Shown here piece by piece: positions 1 to 12,508 of a stretch of 64,000 bases of DNA (position 1 is its first letter; each line of letters opens with the position of its first letter). Source of the DNA: Paramesorhizobium endophyticum (GTDB lineage Bacteria; Pseudomonadota; Alphaproteobacteria; Rhizobiales; Rhizobiaceae); NCBI RefSeq assembly GCF_014640615.1, contig NZ_BMHH01000018.1:37221-101220 (forward strand). The letters are read 5' to 3'. Under the pieces are notes generated by a model, which was given only the letters and a program-made list of their open reading frames with translations, searched no databases and was not told the DNA's origin. A program made the position numbers and the translations under genes.

Positions 1-311
1 AACATCGACGCGCCATTGGCGTGCATGTAGCGCAAGAGCCAGCCATAATTGACGTCGCGCATGATCTTCTCGACCGAGTTGAACGCGATGCCGGAATTGG
101 CCGCATAATGCATGGCCAGCACCACGCCGGTCAAAATCTGCGAAACCAGCATGATCGCCAGAATTCCGCCAAACGTATAGGCATAATTCAGATTGCGCGG
201 AACCGGATAGGCGATGAAGGAATCATAGACGAGGCGCGGCAGCGGCAGCCTTGCGTCTATCCATTTTTCGATGCCGGTGCTCGGCGTATAGGTGGAATGT
301 CCGCCACTCAT
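1..311 (-). CDS. petB: Cytochrome b of the bc1 complex (N-terminal 103 residues only)
   Basis: This is the start of the cytochrome b subunit of ubiquinol-cytochrome c reductase, the inner-membrane quinol oxidase that feeds electrons to cytochrome c. The visible part translates to 103 residues; the gene runs off the left edge of the window. A transmembrane helix around residues 46-70 ends in LAMHYA, and the family signature RYMHANGAS follows at residues 94-102; His97 in it is one of the haem-ligating histidines of helix B in this family. The start ATG (309-311) lies 24 bases after the petA stop on the same strand, so it is co-transcribed with petA; cytochrome c1 (petC) would be expected beyond the edge. 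Confidence 0.93.
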   Translation of the reverse strand, partial: MSGGHSTYTPSTGIEKWIDARLPLPRLVYDSFIAYPVPRNLNYAYTFGGILAIMLVSQILTGVVLAMHYAANSGIAFNSVEKIMRDVNYGWLLRYMHANGASM

Positions 312-335
312 GTTGTGTCTCCCCAAAGCCCTACA

Positions 336-908
336 TTAGCCGATTTTTATGTGCGTATCTGAAAGGAACGCATACGGCGGAATGTGCATGTTCTCCGGCG
401 CCGGGCCGCTGCGAATGCGCCCGGACGTATCGTAGGTCGAGCCATGGCACGGGCAGAACCAGCCGCCATATTCCCCCTGCTCGCCAAGCGGAATGCAGCC
501 GAGATGGGTGCACACATTGATCATGATGAGCCAGTTTTCCTTGCCCTTGCCGCCGGAGCGGTCAAGGTCGGTCGCCTGCGCGTCGGAAGGCAGGTTGGCG
601 TTGCGCGCAACCGGGTCCTTCAGGGCGGAGATGGGCGTGTTGGCCGCATCCCCGACTTCCTTGGGCGTGCGGTTGCGGATGACAATCGGCTTGCCGCGCC
701 ACTTGACCGTCAGCGACATGCCCTCGGTGACCGAGGAGATATCCACCTCGATCGAGGCCGCCGCCAGCGTGGAGGCGTCGGGCTGCATCTGGTCGATGAA
801 AGGCCAGGCGAGGCCGGCCGCCCCGACAGCCCCCGCCATACCGGTCGCTATGTAGAGAAAATCACGCCGTGTCGGCTCCACCGTATCGTGTGCGCTCACG
901 AGACCCAT
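336..908 (-). CDS. petA: Rieske iron-sulfur subunit of cytochrome bc1
   Basis: Ubiquinol-cytochrome c reductase iron-sulfur subunit, 190 residues. An N-terminal twin-arginine-like stretch TRRDFLY (residues 13-19) is followed by a hydrophobic anchor at about 20-38, as expected for a Tat-inserted Rieske protein. The two 2Fe-2S ligand boxes are intact: CTHLGC (about 133-138) and CPCHGS (about 152-157). I chose the ATG at 908 (MGLVSAHD) because AAGGAAAGG stands directly upstream and the Tat motif is then correctly placed; the frame is open further up to 989 but those residues look non-coding. First gene of the petAB(C) operon read leftwards. Confidence 0.95.
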   Translation of the reverse strand: MGLVSAHDTVEPTRRDFLYIATGMAGAVGAAGLAWPFIDQMQPDASTLAAASIEVDISSVTEGMSLTVKWRGKPIVIRNRTPKEVGDAANTPISALKDPVARNANLPSDAQATDLDRSGGKGKENWLIMINVCTHLGCIPLGEQGEYGGWFCPCHGSTYDTSGRIRSGPAPENMHIPPYAFLSDTHIKIG

Positions 909-1262
909 CCTTTCCTTCACTCCCGCGGGGTTCCGCACCCCCTCATGAGAACGACCCATGGCGAATGGGCCGGCGGATTCCCCCGGCATGTTGCGAGGTT
1001 TCTAGGCGTGATACGGAAGCTTGTCCAGACGGCGGAACGGTGGGACGGCACGATGTCGCAGGCTATTCTTAAGGAAAATGCCCGACTCGGACAGCAAGGC
1101 CGGCGACGCTGCCATATAATAACGGATGGATACCTGAGCTGGCTCAAACAATATGATATTATTCAATCCGGTTTGAAGAAACGAGGCCGGTTTCCTATAC
1201 CGCAATCACGGCCGCAGCCTGGAGGCACCTTCTGCGTCGTTTGCCGTGGCTTTGTCGAAAAA
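909..1262. other. Gap without a gene, upstream of petA
   Basis: About 350 bases between petA and the broken regulator gene. It must carry the promoter of the petABC operon on the minus strand, but I see no confident -35/-10 pair. Several frames are open here on the plus strand; they lack ribosome binding sites and resemble no family. Confidence 0.5.
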
Positions 1263-1636
1263 CTATGCAGCGGCCTTCAGGATAAAATCCGCTTCGATCT
1301 CCTCATACGGAACCCGGATTTTATTATGTTCTGTCTTCTCGATCAGACCCCATTCCATGAGAGCCGTTAATCTTCATGCACCCGCTTGATGCCGCGATCC
1401 AGCGAACGGGCCAGGCCGCGAATGCTGGAGGGACCAATTTTCTGCAGATGCTCGATGAGTTCCCAGCGCTTCGGCGTGAGGACAGAGAATAGTTGCGCCG
1501 GCGAACTGAAGGTGAGAACGGCAACGGAATCCTGCTGCTGACCGGATTTCCACGCGGCAGCGAAACGCTCCCCCATCGCTTTGATTGCCGCCATATCGTC
1601 TGTTTCATGGCGAATTTGGATAACTGCCCGGCTCAT
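1263..1636 (-). pseudogene. Frameshifted winged-helix DNA-binding protein (HVO_A0114-like)
   Basis: Reading leftwards from the start at 1636, 89 residues match the pattern of small winged-helix proteins often annotated as HVO_A0114-type putative DNA-binding proteins or as part of toxin-antitoxin loci (segment LTPKRWELIEHLQ followed by IRGLARSLDRGIKRVHED). The frame then hits TAA at 1367-1369. Inserting one base just before that TAA restores reading: V-T-A-L-M-E-W-G-L-I-E-K-T and on to IEADFILKAAA with a stop at 1263-1265, the expected family C-terminus. So the gene looks broken by a one-base deletion, giving about 123 residues when repaired. A sequencing error cannot be excluded. I see no toxin partner upstream. 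Confidence 0.72.
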
Positions 1637-1787
1637 TGCTTCCGTATTTCCAATTTTAAAAGTTCAAACGCTGACGCTCTACGTCGCCCCTCTGCCCTCA
1701 AAACATGATTTCTTAGAGAACATTTCACTTTTTGATGGAAACGATCGCGTATTCTTCCTCGTCGAGGCAGCAGAACTGTTGAGGCGT

Positions 1788-2029
1788 GGATTCCTGTGAC
1801 AAGCACAGGAATGACGGGGTAGAGATGTTTCTTCTATTAAGGATCGCTCTTGCCAAGCGGAGAGGTCGGAGAATAGCCACTAAAGCATGTCTCCCAAAAG
1901 TGGGAACCGGTTTTGGGGTAAAGACATGCGCAAAAACAAAAACTTAAAGCGTGTTCCATGAATGCGATAAAATGCAACACGCTTTAACAGCAAAGCAGCC
2001 GTCATTCCTGTGCTTGTTACAGGAATCCA
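1788..2029. repeat. R1 palindrome pair, with two further hairpins between
   Basis: A 30-base palindrome-like unit (GGATTCCTGTGACAAGCACA..., 1788-1817) recurs in opposite orientation at 2001-2029. Between them lie a long hairpin unit at 1885-1929 (arms GCATGTC/GACATGC around a CCCAAAA/TTTTGGG stem) and another at 1946-1985 (arms AAAGCGTGTT/AACACGCTTT). These are dispersed intergenic repeats; the same R1 unit type occurs at 8797-8970 and 29211-29371. The rest of the gap 1637-2198 shows no gene. Confidence 0.8.
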
Positions 2030-2198
2030 TTCCTCTCCCGCTCCGCTACAACAACGGTATCAAATGGCACCCAAGTGATTCCATCAAAACATGAACGGCT
2101 TTAGTAAGGTAATTTCTGACTTCATCGCGACGATGTCAATCACGACAACGCCCTCTTCATGTGAGGCGCCGGAGGAAGAAGCCAGCAATACTTACCCC

Positions 2199-5100
2199 CT
2201 ACCACTTCACCTTCAGCCCGATATTCCCATTCAGCCTGTAGCTGTCGGCGAAGTGTTCGAGGCTGGTGTCGATGGTGACCTCGCCATAGAGGGCATATTT
2301 TCCGTCGGCCCAGCTATAGGTGCCGCCGCCGCCGAGGCCGCCCCAGTAACGGTCGTTCTGGGCGGCGAAGAGGACGTCCGATACCTTGATCTTGGTTGCC
2401 CTGCCGAATTCGTGGGAGAGGTTGGCGATGGCGTAGAGGTCGGCCTGGGTGAGCCTGCCTTGGCTGTCGCGCCAGGCCTGGCTGTAATCGGCGGCCAGCC
2501 CGAGCCGGCCCTTCAGGCTCTGGGTCTCATCATGGGTGACATGGGCGTTGAAGCTGTCCCAGAAACCGTCGAACCGCACCGCCGACCAGGTGAGTTGCAC
2601 CTGCGGCGTCACCGACCATTCGGGTGTGATGGCGACACGCTTGCCCGCTTCCAGGCTCAGCGCATAGCCGAAGCCGTCGATCTCGCTGGCGAGCGTGCGC
2701 CGTCCCGTGTCCGACGTCAGGTCGCTTGTGTACCAGGTCGTCTGGGCGACGGCGTCGGCATAGACCCCGTCATCGCCGTACCAGGTGAGTGTGCCGCCGA
2801 AACCGTAGCCATTGGCATCGACCCCGCCCAGGCCATGCACCGAGCCCATATTGGCCTTGGCATAGCCGTAATGCATGGTGAACCCGCCGATCACGCTGCC
2901 CATGGGTGTCTCATAGAGCTTGCCGTCGATGCCGGCCTCCATGCCATAGGTGTTGGTGTTGAACCGCGTGGCGCTGGTGGAATATTTTGGCTCGAAGCGG
3001 CCATGCGCGCCTTCGATGCGGCCCCAGACATAGGAGTCGGTGCTGATCTCGCCGCCGGGAGCCACCGTCCCCTGCCCCGCGCCTTCACCGGCCTGCCCCG
3101 CGCCGCTGCGGTAGCGGCTGCCGACACGCTGGCGCAGGGTGCCGACATCGTTCAGCTCCTGCAGGACTTGCGAGTAGGCCTCGTAGACCGGCACACCGGG
3201 ATTGTATTGCGGCGGCGGATTGCAGCCGGCCCCTTCGCAGGGGGGAGGCCCTTGATTTTTCAATTCTGACCGCAGGTACCAGTCGCCGTCAGCCGAGGCG
3301 TCGACGCTGCCGGTGCTTCCCTTGGGGCCCTTGAAGAGCCGGTAGGCATAGGCCCCCGCCACCACTGCCGGGTCGCCCTGGGTGGTGGTGAAATCGCCCT
3401 TCAGCGTAAACACGCCGGTGGAAGCGCCGTCGACCTCGACGACCTTGATGCCGTTCGCAGTGGTCTGAGCGCCCGTGCCGCCTGCATTCTTCACCTGCAG
3501 GAAGCCCGTGCCCGCAGTGTCTCCCTTCACGTACAGAAGGTCGGTCGGTGAATCGTCCTTGTCGAGCACGGTGTTGAGATAGATCGTACCGCCCTGCCCC
3601 TCATAATCGCCGGCAATGGTGAGCGTCGTGCCGGGGTCCGAAACACCCAGCCTGACAGCCCCCGCATTGGCGAGCGAACCGAGGCTCTGATCGTATCCCG
3701 CCAGATCGAGCGTAGCGCCGCTGCTGACAGAAAATGCGGAACCCTGGCTGAACACACGGGCCGCGGCGGCTTTCAGCGTGCCTGCCTCGACATCAGTGGC
3801 GCCGGTATAGCTGTTGGCGCCGGACATGACGAGCGTACCCTCGCCAAGCTTGGTAAGCGGACCCGTGCCGCCAAGCGCTTGCGTTTCCGAGAGGGTGAAA
3901 ATATTGGCCTTGTCGGCGATATCGAACCCGCCACCAAAAGCGCCCCAATTGATGGTGCGCGGTGTCTGCGTGAAGCTCGTGCCGGTCACGCGCAGCGTCC
4001 CGCCGTCGAAAGTCAGCGCCCCCGTCGGGGTGGTGCCGGTGCAGCCGAGATTGCAATCGGAAGCGACCTGCAACACGCCAGCGTCGAATTCCGTGCCGCC
4101 TGTATAGGTGTTGGCGCCGCTCAACACCAGGGTGCCGCCATCGGTCTTGCGCAGTTCGGACGCGCCGGTGAGCACCGCCGAGATCGCCGTGGTCATCCCC
4201 GTGCTTTCGCTCGTCTGGTTGCCGACGTCGATGATCGTTTGTCCGCTCGCATCAGGCAGCAAGGTGATGGCGTCATTCGCCCTCCCCGTCACAGTGTAGC
4301 CGTCCACCGCAAATTGCATGCCTGAGACGGCGACCCGCCCGAAACTTTGGCTATCGACCGTCACGCCGCCGCCCTGTCCCATGAAATAGGCAAAGCTGCC
4401 ATCGGTGAAGGCGCCATTCTGGGAGCCGTCTTGATTGGTCCAGTTGGTCGGAGGGGTTCCGCCCTGGGAACCTCGCCATGTGCCCGTTCCGCCCGAGCCG
4501 CCGGCCACATGGGTGGGCGCAAGATTGCTGCCGTCCCAGTAATTGAACGTGCCGACAGGAGTCGAACCGGCGTTCAGATACACATGATCGCCGGTAATGA
4601 GCAGGCTCGTGCCGGGCGGCAGGGTGCCGGGCTGCAGGCCGCTTCCGGTGGGGTTGTTGATCGTTCCGGAGACAAGGCCATAATGAACCGGATCGAGTGG
4701 GACGCCGGAATTGTTGGCGACATTCACGATGCCGCCATTGAGATTGACCGTGCCGCCCACCTGCACCTGCAGCGCATCATGATCGCCGTTCGGCGACAGG
4801 CCGTAATCGTAGCTCAGTATACCGCTGTTCTGCACGGTGAGATCGCCAAGGATCTCCACCTTGTTGACGCCATTGCCGCTGCTGTCCTGCGAGAGCAGCG
4901 TACCGCCATCCAGCACCACGCTGCCGCCGATCCTGCCGCCGTTCAGGACGCTTTGGTCTTCACCGCCTGCCAGCGTCGCGCCACCGGTCACCGTGATCAG
5001 ACCCGTCGCCGCCGCGTTGTCGCCATTGATGATCAGGGTGCCGGCAGTGACGTTGGTATCGCCTGCATAAGTGTTCCTGCCCGACAGGATTTGCGTGCCG

Positions 5101-6710
5101 CCGGTCAGAGTAAGGCCCCCTGTTCCGGAAATCACGCCCGCAAAATCACCTCCATTCGCAGCGGTGATAGAAAGCGTGTTGCTGCCCAGAACGACTTTCC
5201 CCTGCGCGTCGCCGGAAAGACTCTTAAGGGCAATATAACTGCTGGTTACACCGGAAATATCGAGCGTGCCGGGGTTTTGGCCAGCCCCCGCGCCATTGAT
5301 CGTGACGCTGCTCGCCGGGCTAAGATCGCCATTTACACCCAGTTTCAAGGTGCCTTGATCGATACTCCAGGCGCCGTCCGTGCCGACCTTGCCAAGCACT
5401 GTCCAGGTGCTCGTGCCGGTCTTCTGATATGCGTCGAAACCTTGAAAAAGTGTATTGCCGCCGGCGGGACCGAGTGCGGCAAGATCGAAATTCAGGACAT
5501 CAGTCGCGCCACCGAGTGCGAGGATATTGCCGTTTCCGGCGGTGGAGACGACGTTGCCATAGAAACGGAAACCACTCTGCATTTCGAGAATATTATTAGA
5601 GCCCTTGATTTCAACGGCAAGCGATCCCCAGCTATTCGTTTTCTGGTTACTACTTGCCCATACCTGGGCGGCATTGACGATCCTATTGTTGCTTCCAGTC
5701 ACCCGGATGGCCGGAACCTGCGGGATTCCTGTGTCCGCGTATATTGTGCCGCCTTGTATAATGCCGCCATTTATATTGTTGATCACGTTGTGGTCGCCCA
5801 GCACCAACACTCCGACACCAGGCAAAGAGCTTGGGGTATTATTGTTACCGCCCATGACGCTACCCGTGATACACCCTGTCGAGATACACCCACTGTTGCC
5901 ATTGATGAACGTCACATGATCGGTTAGGACCACCCCCGCACCGCCCTCCGCCCCACCTACCCCGTCGGAATCGCCGCCCCAAAGCTGGCCGCCAACGCTG
6001 TTATCCAAGGTAGTACCGAAGGTACTCCCGCCCTGCATATAAACGCCGACACCACCACCACCCGTGGAGGTGGCAATGCCGTTGGCTGCCGTCGAATTAC
6101 CACCTTTTATAAAAGTTGGCGCGAGCCCGGCAGTGGGGCCAATGGTGAGGGTGCCGGGGCCGGTGAAGAGCAAACCGATGCCGCCGCCGCCCCAGCCTGC
6201 GGAACCACCTCCGACCCCGCCTTTTCCACCAAGGATTGATCCCGTAAAAGTCAATGAGCCGCCCGCGGTCAGTGCGGTGCCGCCGCCGCCGCCACCACCC
6301 CCATTCTGGCCGTCGCCGCCGATGATGCGTGGGTCATAGTTATTTATTCCAACACCAACATTTCCGCCGCTTGGATAAGCAAAGCCGATACCACCGCCAG
6401 TTCCGCCGAGAGCACCGCCGCCGCCATTACCGCCTTTTCCCCCAACACCCGCCCCGCCTGCACTCGTGCCCGCGCTACCGCCGCCGCCGCCACTGCTGCT
6501 ACCGCCATCACCGCCAACGCCGCCCGGTCCCGTACCGCCCTTCCCGCCACCATTGGTGCTCTGCGCAAGCGCGGGCGCGGCAGCAAACAGCGCACTCCCC
6601 GCCATCAAGGCGAGGCAGAAAGCTACGCACCCGCTAAATTCCCAAATCCTGTTGCTGCTGAGGGGGGAGCTAATATTCACAGAAGCAGACAATGTATTAT
6701 GGGAAGTCAT
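2199..6710 (-). CDS. Large autotransporter with outer-membrane beta-barrel
   Basis: Type V secreted protein of 1503 residues. A long signal region (about 24-50, ending APALAQ) is followed by an extremely glycine-rich stretch with many GGxGG runs (about 51-200), then a beta-helix-type passenger. Three passenger-associated repeats of the G-x-N-T/S-Y-x-G-x-T form are seen near residues 540, 863 and 961. The last roughly 280 residues are a typical autotransporter barrel: they begin near SYVWGRIEG (about 1225) and end in NIGLKVKW, with a terminal aromatic residue. Probably a surface adhesin, as with other Brucellaceae autotransporters, but the passenger gives no clear ligand. Start ATG at 6710 has GGGGGATTGGA upstream. 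Transcribed alone; the upstream gap to 6844 is AT-rich. Confidence 0.88.
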   Translation of the reverse strand: MTSHNTLSASVNISSPLSSNRIWEFSGCVAFCLALMAGSALFAAAPALAQSTNGGGKGGTGPGGVGGDGGSSSGGGGGSAGTSAGGAGVGGKGGNGGGGALGGTGGGIGFAYPSGGNVGVGINNYDPRIIGGDGQNGGGGGGGGTALTAGGSLTFTGSILGGKGGVGGGSAGWGGGGIGLLFTGPGTLTIGPTAGLAPTFIKGGNSTAANGIATSTGGGGVGVYMQGGSTFGTTLDNSVGGQLWGGDSDGVGGAEGGAGVVLTDHVTFINGNSGCISTGCITGSVMGGNNNTPSSLPGVGVLVLGDHNVINNINGGIIQGGTIYADTGIPQVPAIRVTGSNNRIVNAAQVWASSNQKTNSWGSLAVEIKGSNNILEMQSGFRFYGNVVSTAGNGNILALGGATDVLNFDLAALGPAGGNTLFQGFDAYQKTGTSTWTVLGKVGTDGAWSIDQGTLKLGVNGDLSPASSVTINGAGAGQNPGTLDISGVTSSYIALKSLSGDAQGKVVLGSNTLSITAANGGDFAGVISGTGGLTLTGGTQILSGRNTYAGDTNVTAGTLIINGDNAAATGLITVTGGATLAGGEDQSVLNGGRIGGSVVLDGGTLLSQDSSGNGVNKVEILGDLTVQNSGILSYDYGLSPNGDHDALQVQVGGTVNLNGGIVNVANNSGVPLDPVHYGLVSGTINNPTGSGLQPGTLPPGTSLLITGDHVYLNAGSTPVGTFNYWDGSNLAPTHVAGGSGGTGTWRGSQGGTPPTNWTNQDGSQNGAFTDGSFAYFMGQGGGVTVDSQSFGRVAVSGMQFAVDGYTVTGRANDAITLLPDASGQTIIDVGNQTSESTGMTTAISAVLTGASELRKTDGGTLVLSGANTYTGGTEFDAGVLQVASDCNLGCTGTTPTGALTFDGGTLRVTGTSFTQTPRTINWGAFGGGFDIADKANIFTLSETQALGGTGPLTKLGEGTLVMSGANSYTGATDVEAGTLKAAAARVFSQGSAFSVSSGATLDLAGYDQSLGSLANAGAVRLGVSDPGTTLTIAGDYEGQGGTIYLNTVLDKDDSPTDLLYVKGDTAGTGFLQVKNAGGTGAQTTANGIKVVEVDGASTGVFTLKGDFTTTQGDPAVVAGAYAYRLFKGPKGSTGSVDASADGDWYLRSELKNQGPPPCEGAGCNPPPQYNPGVPVYEAYSQVLQELNDVGTLRQRVGSRYRSGAGQAGEGAGQGTVAPGGEISTDSYVWGRIEGAHGRFEPKYSTSATRFNTNTYGMEAGIDGKLYETPMGSVIGGFTMHYGYAKANMGSVHGLGGVDANGYGFGGTLTWYGDDGVYADAVAQTTWYTSDLTSDTGRRTLASEIDGFGYALSLEAGKRVAITPEWSVTPQVQLTWSAVRFDGFWDSFNAHVTHDETQSLKGRLGLAADYSQAWRDSQGRLTQADLYAIANLSHEFGRATKIKVSDVLFAAQNDRYWGGLGGGGTYSWADGKYALYGEVTIDTSLEHFADSYRLNGNIGLKVKW

Positions 6711-6844
6711 TCCAATCCCCCGGCCGAATTCAACATCAAAGCAAAACCAATGAATAGACTAATAGAACAATTTGTTTAAAAAAGTAAATATAAATTGTAA
6801 ATGCACAATAAAACTCATGAAATAACAACAAATGAACGAGGACG
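6711..6844. promoter_or_regulatory. AT-rich promoter region of the autotransporter
   Basis: A strongly AT-rich 134-base gap in a GC-rich neighbourhood, between the 3' end of an ABC transporter gene and the autotransporter start. It must contain the autotransporter promoter on the minus strand. No operator palindrome is obvious. Confidence 0.5.
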
Positions 6845-8692
6845 TTACTTCACAACCCCAATAAACCCGCCCGACTGCCGCGCCCACAGTCCGGCATAAA
6901 TCCCGCCTCGCCCCAGCAATTCCTCATGCGTCCCCTCCTCCACGATCCGCCCATGGTCCATCACGATCAGCCGGTCGAGCTGGGCGATGGTGGAAAGCCG
7001 GTGGGCGATGGCTATCACGGTCTTGCCTTCCATCAGGCGGCGCAAATTCTCCTGGATCGACGCCTCCACCTCTGAATCGAGCGCCGAAGTCGCCTCGTCG
7101 AGGATGAGGATCGGCGCGTTTTTCAGAATGGCGCGGGCAATGGCGATGCGCTGGCGCTGGCCGCCGGAAAGCTTCACCCCGCGCTCGCCGACAAAGGCCT
7201 CCAGTGCCTTCCGGCCTTTGAAATCCTCCAGCGACGCGATGAATTCCTCCGCTTCCGCCTGGCGCGCGGCGGCGAGCACTTCCTCCTCCGTCGCATCGCT
7301 GCGCGCAATCAGGATATTGTCCCTGAGCGAGCGGTGCAGCAGCGCCGTTTCCTGGCTGACCACCGCGAAAGCCTGCCGCAGCGAGACCTGGGTGACGTCG
7401 CGAATATCCTGCCCATCGATGAGGATACGGCCCTTTTCCACATCGAACAGCCGCAGAATCAGATTGATCAGCGTCGTCTTGCCCGCGCCCGAATGCCCGA
7501 CGAGGCCGACGCGCTCGCCGCCCTTGATCGAGAGGCTGATATCGTCGAGCACCCCGCCCTCCTTGCCATAATGGAAGGTGACGTGCTCCACTTTGATCGC
7601 GCCCTTTTTTACCTTCAACGGCTTCGCGCCCGGCCGATCCTCCAGCCCCAGCGGCGCGGCGACGAGGCGCATGGAGTTCTCGATCACACCCAGCTCCCGC
7701 AACATGCTGTTGAAGCGGTTCATCAATTGCTGGAGCAGCATGTTGAGCCGCAGCACCAACCCGAGCGTGAAGGAAAGCTCCCCGACCGTCATGAGGTTTT
7801 GCGTCCACAGATCGATGGAGAAAGCGGCCACGGCCACGATCATCACGCCGGAAAGCGCGGTAAGCGCCACGCGCACGCCGGTCAGGGAACGGTAGAAGGG
7901 TAGCACCGCGCCAAGGAAGCGATCGAACCCTTCGCGCAAATAGGCTTCGTCCGCATCGGGCGTATTGAGCTTGATCGTCTGGATGTTGGAATAGCTGTCG
8001 ACGATGCGGCCATTGATCATCGACCCGGCCTCGGAGGCCGCTTCGGAGCGCCGGCGGATCACCGGCAGATAATGGCGCGCGATGATCCCGAAGGCTGCGA
8101 TCCACAGGATGACGATTGCCGCCAGCCGCCAGTCGAGGCTGCCGACCAACACCAGCGTCGTGACGCTATAAATTAGCATGAACCAGACGGTCTGGATGAA
8201 ATCGAGGATGAAATCACCCGCCGCCTGTCCCGCCTGCCATACCTTGGTGGCGATGCGTCCTGCGAAATCGTTCTGGAAGAAGGCATAGGACTGGCGCAGC
8301 ACATGCGCATTGGCTTGCCAGCGGATCAGGGTGTAAACTCCTGACGTCAGCGTCTGCCAGTCGAGAAGCGTGTTGAGAATGGTCACGGCAAGACGGATGA
8401 AGAGAACGGTCACCGCCATGAAGACGAATTCCGGGCCGGCCTTGGCGACGAGCGCATCCCAGCTGCGGTCCGGCGTCTCATTCAATATATCGACCAGCCG
8501 CCCCATGAAGTAGAACAGCCCCGCTTCCACCAGCGGCATCAGCCCGCCGACGACGAGCGCCAGCGCCAGCGGCCCTTTCGCCTGGCGGCCATAGTGCCAG
8601 AGAAACCGAATGATCGTGCCCGGCGGGCGGAGATCATCCGTCTTGCGAAAAGGATCGACCCAGCGCTCGAAAAGGCGGTAAATGGCGTTCAT
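6845..8692 (-). CDS. ABC exporter half-transporter (membrane domain fused to ATPase)
   Basis: 615 residues: an N-terminal exporter-type membrane domain with six predicted helices (about 30-340) and a C-terminal nucleotide-binding domain. The ATPase part has Walker A GHSGAGKTT (about 398-406), the signature LSGGQRQR, Walker B ILILDEATSALDSE and the switch histidine in IAIAHRLST. All catalytic residues look intact. Half-transporters of this kind work as dimers; its neighbour at 9053-10912 is the same length class, same orientation, and closely similar in the ATPase domain (both end with YAGLWARQSGGF), so a heterodimer is plausible. The substrate cannot be told from sequence. Confidence 0.93.
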   Translation of the reverse strand: MNAIYRLFERWVDPFRKTDDLRPPGTIIRFLWHYGRQAKGPLALALVVGGLMPLVEAGLFYFMGRLVDILNETPDRSWDALVAKAGPEFVFMAVTVLFIRLAVTILNTLLDWQTLTSGVYTLIRWQANAHVLRQSYAFFQNDFAGRIATKVWQAGQAAGDFILDFIQTVWFMLIYSVTTLVLVGSLDWRLAAIVILWIAAFGIIARHYLPVIRRRSEAASEAGSMINGRIVDSYSNIQTIKLNTPDADEAYLREGFDRFLGAVLPFYRSLTGVRVALTALSGVMIVAVAAFSIDLWTQNLMTVGELSFTLGLVLRLNMLLQQLMNRFNSMLRELGVIENSMRLVAAPLGLEDRPGAKPLKVKKGAIKVEHVTFHYGKEGGVLDDISLSIKGGERVGLVGHSGAGKTTLINLILRLFDVEKGRILIDGQDIRDVTQVSLRQAFAVVSQETALLHRSLRDNILIARSDATEEEVLAAARQAEAEEFIASLEDFKGRKALEAFVGERGVKLSGGQRQRIAIARAILKNAPILILDEATSALDSEVEASIQENLRRLMEGKTVIAIAHRLSTIAQLDRLIVMDHGRIVEEGTHEELLGRGGIYAGLWARQSGGFIGVVK

Positions 8693-8796
8693 ATTGTCAA
8701 TTTAGGGTGTTAACGGCGAATAGCGAGTAGAACCTGGAGCATTTCCTCTCCAGAGAAACGGTCTCGTTCTACTATCGTTGTGGCGCGTCACCGTAG

Positions 8797-8970
8797 AGGA
8801 ATGGATCCCAGTGACAAGCACTGGGATGACGCAGTGGAGAGGTTCTTTCCACTGCCGGATATGCTTCCGCCAACCGGATATGATTCTGCCAAGTAGAGAG
8901 GGTGAAGGTATGCGAGCCAACAGCTAATCCAATCCGTCATCCCAGTGCTCGTCACTGGGATCCATTCTTC
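8797..8970. repeat. R1 palindrome pair between the two ABC genes
   Basis: GAGGAATGGATCCCAGTGAC... (8797-8829) and its inverted counterpart (8935-8970) flank about 105 unrelated bases. The whole gap 8693-9052 holds nothing else I can identify. Same family as at 1788-2029 and 29211-29371; each unit is itself a near-palindrome around TGACAAGCA. Confidence 0.82.
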
Positions 8971-9052
8971 TACCTCTCCATTACCACAACCAGCCAAAAC
9001 AAGATTCAGGCGAATCCCGCAAAGCATGAACGGCTCTAAACGCTATTGCCCC

Positions 9053-10912
<1,860 letters not shown>

Positions 10913-11079
10913 GACGAAACCTCAAATATCGGGCCTCGGCATAGCCAATTCCGTTGAACTTGGCGAGTGTTTGCACTCAGATTACCCCGCGCATTGCTCT
11001 TTTGTGGCGGATGCATCACATTGTCATCCACTGATTGGAGGCAGGCTGATGGCTGCGAATGAGCGCAGACAAGTTCGCA

Positions 11080-11226
11080 CCCTCCTTCCCCCTTGCGGGG
11101 AAGGTGCCCGCGTTAGCGGGCGGATGGGAGTGGTGACGCTAGCGCATTTGCTGGAGACAATAGAGTAAACGTCACCACCCCCACCCGACCCTTCGGGCCA
11201 CCCTCCCCGCAAGGGGGAGGGAAGGC
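11080..11226. repeat. R3 intergenic element
   Basis: CCCTCCTTCCCCCTTGCGG at the left and a complementary GC-rich arm at the right surround an inner inverted repeat (GTGGTGACG ... CGTCACCAC). Other copies are at 16471-16620, 24475-24621, 45449-45599 and 62082-62226. Occupies most of the 378-base gap between the ABC gene and trmL. Confidence 0.85.
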
Positions 11227-11290
11227 GCGAACGGTCATCCAACGCTGTTCGCTGGCGTTTCCGCATTAAGTCCCTCCCTGAGACATCCCC

Positions 11291-11809
11291 ATGCCCCTCC
11301 ACATCGCCCTTTACCAGCCCGACATCCCCGGCAACACAGGCACCATCCTTCGCATGGCGGCCTGTCTTGGCATAGCCGTAGACGTGATCGAACCCGCCGG
11401 CTTCGACATTTCCGACCGGGCCTTGAAACGCGCCGGGATGGACTATCTGGAGCAGGCCGCCCTCACCCGCCATCTCGACTGGGCGCATTTCGAAGCTTGG
11501 CGCAAGCGCGAAAACCGCCGTCTGGTGCTGTTCTCCACCAAGGCCGCCGAACCCTATACCCGCTTCGCCTTCAAGCCCGGCGACGTGCTGCTGTTCGGTC
11601 GCGAATCCTCCGGCGTCCCCGACCATGTGCATGAAAGCGCCGACGCGCGGCTGCTGATTCCCATGGTGAAAAACGCCCGCTCGCTCAATCTCGCCCTCAC
11701 GGCGGCAATGGCGGCGGGAGAGGCTCTGCGGCAGCTTGACCAGCGGGAAGACAGGCTTGAAGGACTCTTGGCGGATATCACGCCCGGCAATATCCACGGA
11801 GACACTTAG
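11291..11809 (+). CDS. trmL: tRNA (cytidine(34)-2'-O)-methyltransferase
   Basis: SPOUT-class RNA methyltransferase, 172 residues, close to the usual size of TrmL, which methylates the 2'-hydroxyl of the wobble base in leucine tRNAs using S-adenosylmethionine. Family motifs are present: PGNTGTILRMAA near the N-terminus (residues 12-23), LFGRESSGVP (about 98-107) and SLNLALTAAMAAGEAL near the C-terminus, which form the SAM-binding knot. Divergent from the ABC pair; an R4 repeat follows it. In related genomes it neighbours hemF, as here. Confidence 0.92.
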   Translation: MPLHIALYQPDIPGNTGTILRMAACLGIAVDVIEPAGFDISDRALKRAGMDYLEQAALTRHLDWAHFEAWRKRENRRLVLFSTKAAEPYTRFAFKPGDVLLFGRESSGVPDHVHESADARLLIPMVKNARSLNLALTAAMAAGEALRQLDQREDRLEGLLADITPGNIHGDT

Positions 11810-11867
11810 AACCACGTTGCGGCGCACTACTGCCGTCATGCCCAAGTGGCCAGAGAGAACGCGCAGC

Positions 11868-12064
11868 CCTGGCAACCCCTTCACCCTCGCCCTTCGAGGC
11901 TCGCTGCGCGAGCACCTCAGGATGAGGGTGAAGGGACGCCCCGGCGCTTCAGAACGATGGCGGAGGGGTCGCAGCGTTTCAGTAGCCCTCATGGTGAGGT
12001 GCGACCCTGACCCTGAGCTTGTCGAAGGGGAAGGAGAGCCTCGAACCACGAGGGCGCTTGGCGC
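11868..12064. repeat. R4 intergenic element
   Basis: Two arms related by inversion: 11871-11936 (CACCCTCGCCCTTCGAGGCT...) and 11982-12064 (CCCTCATGGTGAGGTGCGAC...). The family recurs at 17397-17569 and, partly, at 29389-29455. It can be read as an open frame but has no coding character. Confidence 0.75.
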
Positions 12065-12088
12065 TGTTCCGTCAAACCATGAGAGATA

Positions 12089-12349
12089 TTAATCCGCCGT
12101 CGGCAGCCGCCGCATCGTAAACTCGATCACATCGTCCGGGCGCTCGCACCAGCTTTCGATTTCGGTCCAATAGGCGGCTTTGGGGAACTGGGTGAACCAT
12201 TCGCGCGCCTTTTCGCGGGCGTCGTGGCGCGGCAAGGTGAATGTCTCGCGGATGAAGCCGTCGCGCGGCAGGCGCTCCTTCTGGGCGCGGCTTTCCCGCA
12301 GGCGCTTGCGCAGGCCGTTGAGCGGCGGGCGGGGCAGATTGGCAATCAT
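12089..12349 (-). CDS. Small conserved-looking hypothetical protein
   Basis: 86 residues, starting MIANLPRPPLNG, rich in Arg and Glu, with aromatic clusters in the C-terminal half (REWFTQFPKAAYWTEIESW). I do not recognise a family. Reasons to believe it is real: it fills a gap with no competing frame, has an ATG start at 12349 (12347-12349), and its composition is protein-like, unlike the repeats next to it. Soluble, no signal peptide. It is divergent from hemF, sharing a 159-base promoter region. Confidence 0.6.
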   Translation of the reverse strand: MIANLPRPPLNGLRKRLRESRAQKERLPRDGFIRETFTLPRHDAREKAREWFTQFPKAAYWTEIESWCERPDDVIEFTMRRLPTAD

Positions 12350-12508
12350 GACGAACCCTTGACTAACCCTTCCTAGGTTGAGCCTAGCGTGGAAAAACCC
12401 GAAATACGAGTCATTTATGCGCAGGCGCGGTTAACCCTGCCAGCCTTTATCCCTTTGCCGCATATCGATTATTTTGTTAGAAAGTCATAAAAAAGGATAT
12501 AATTTCCA

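Noticed and set aside
2091..5927. Long open frames on the plus strand antisense to the autotransporter
   Set aside because: They mirror the glycine-rich GC-periodic coding of the minus strand, have no ribosome binding sites and no family resemblance.
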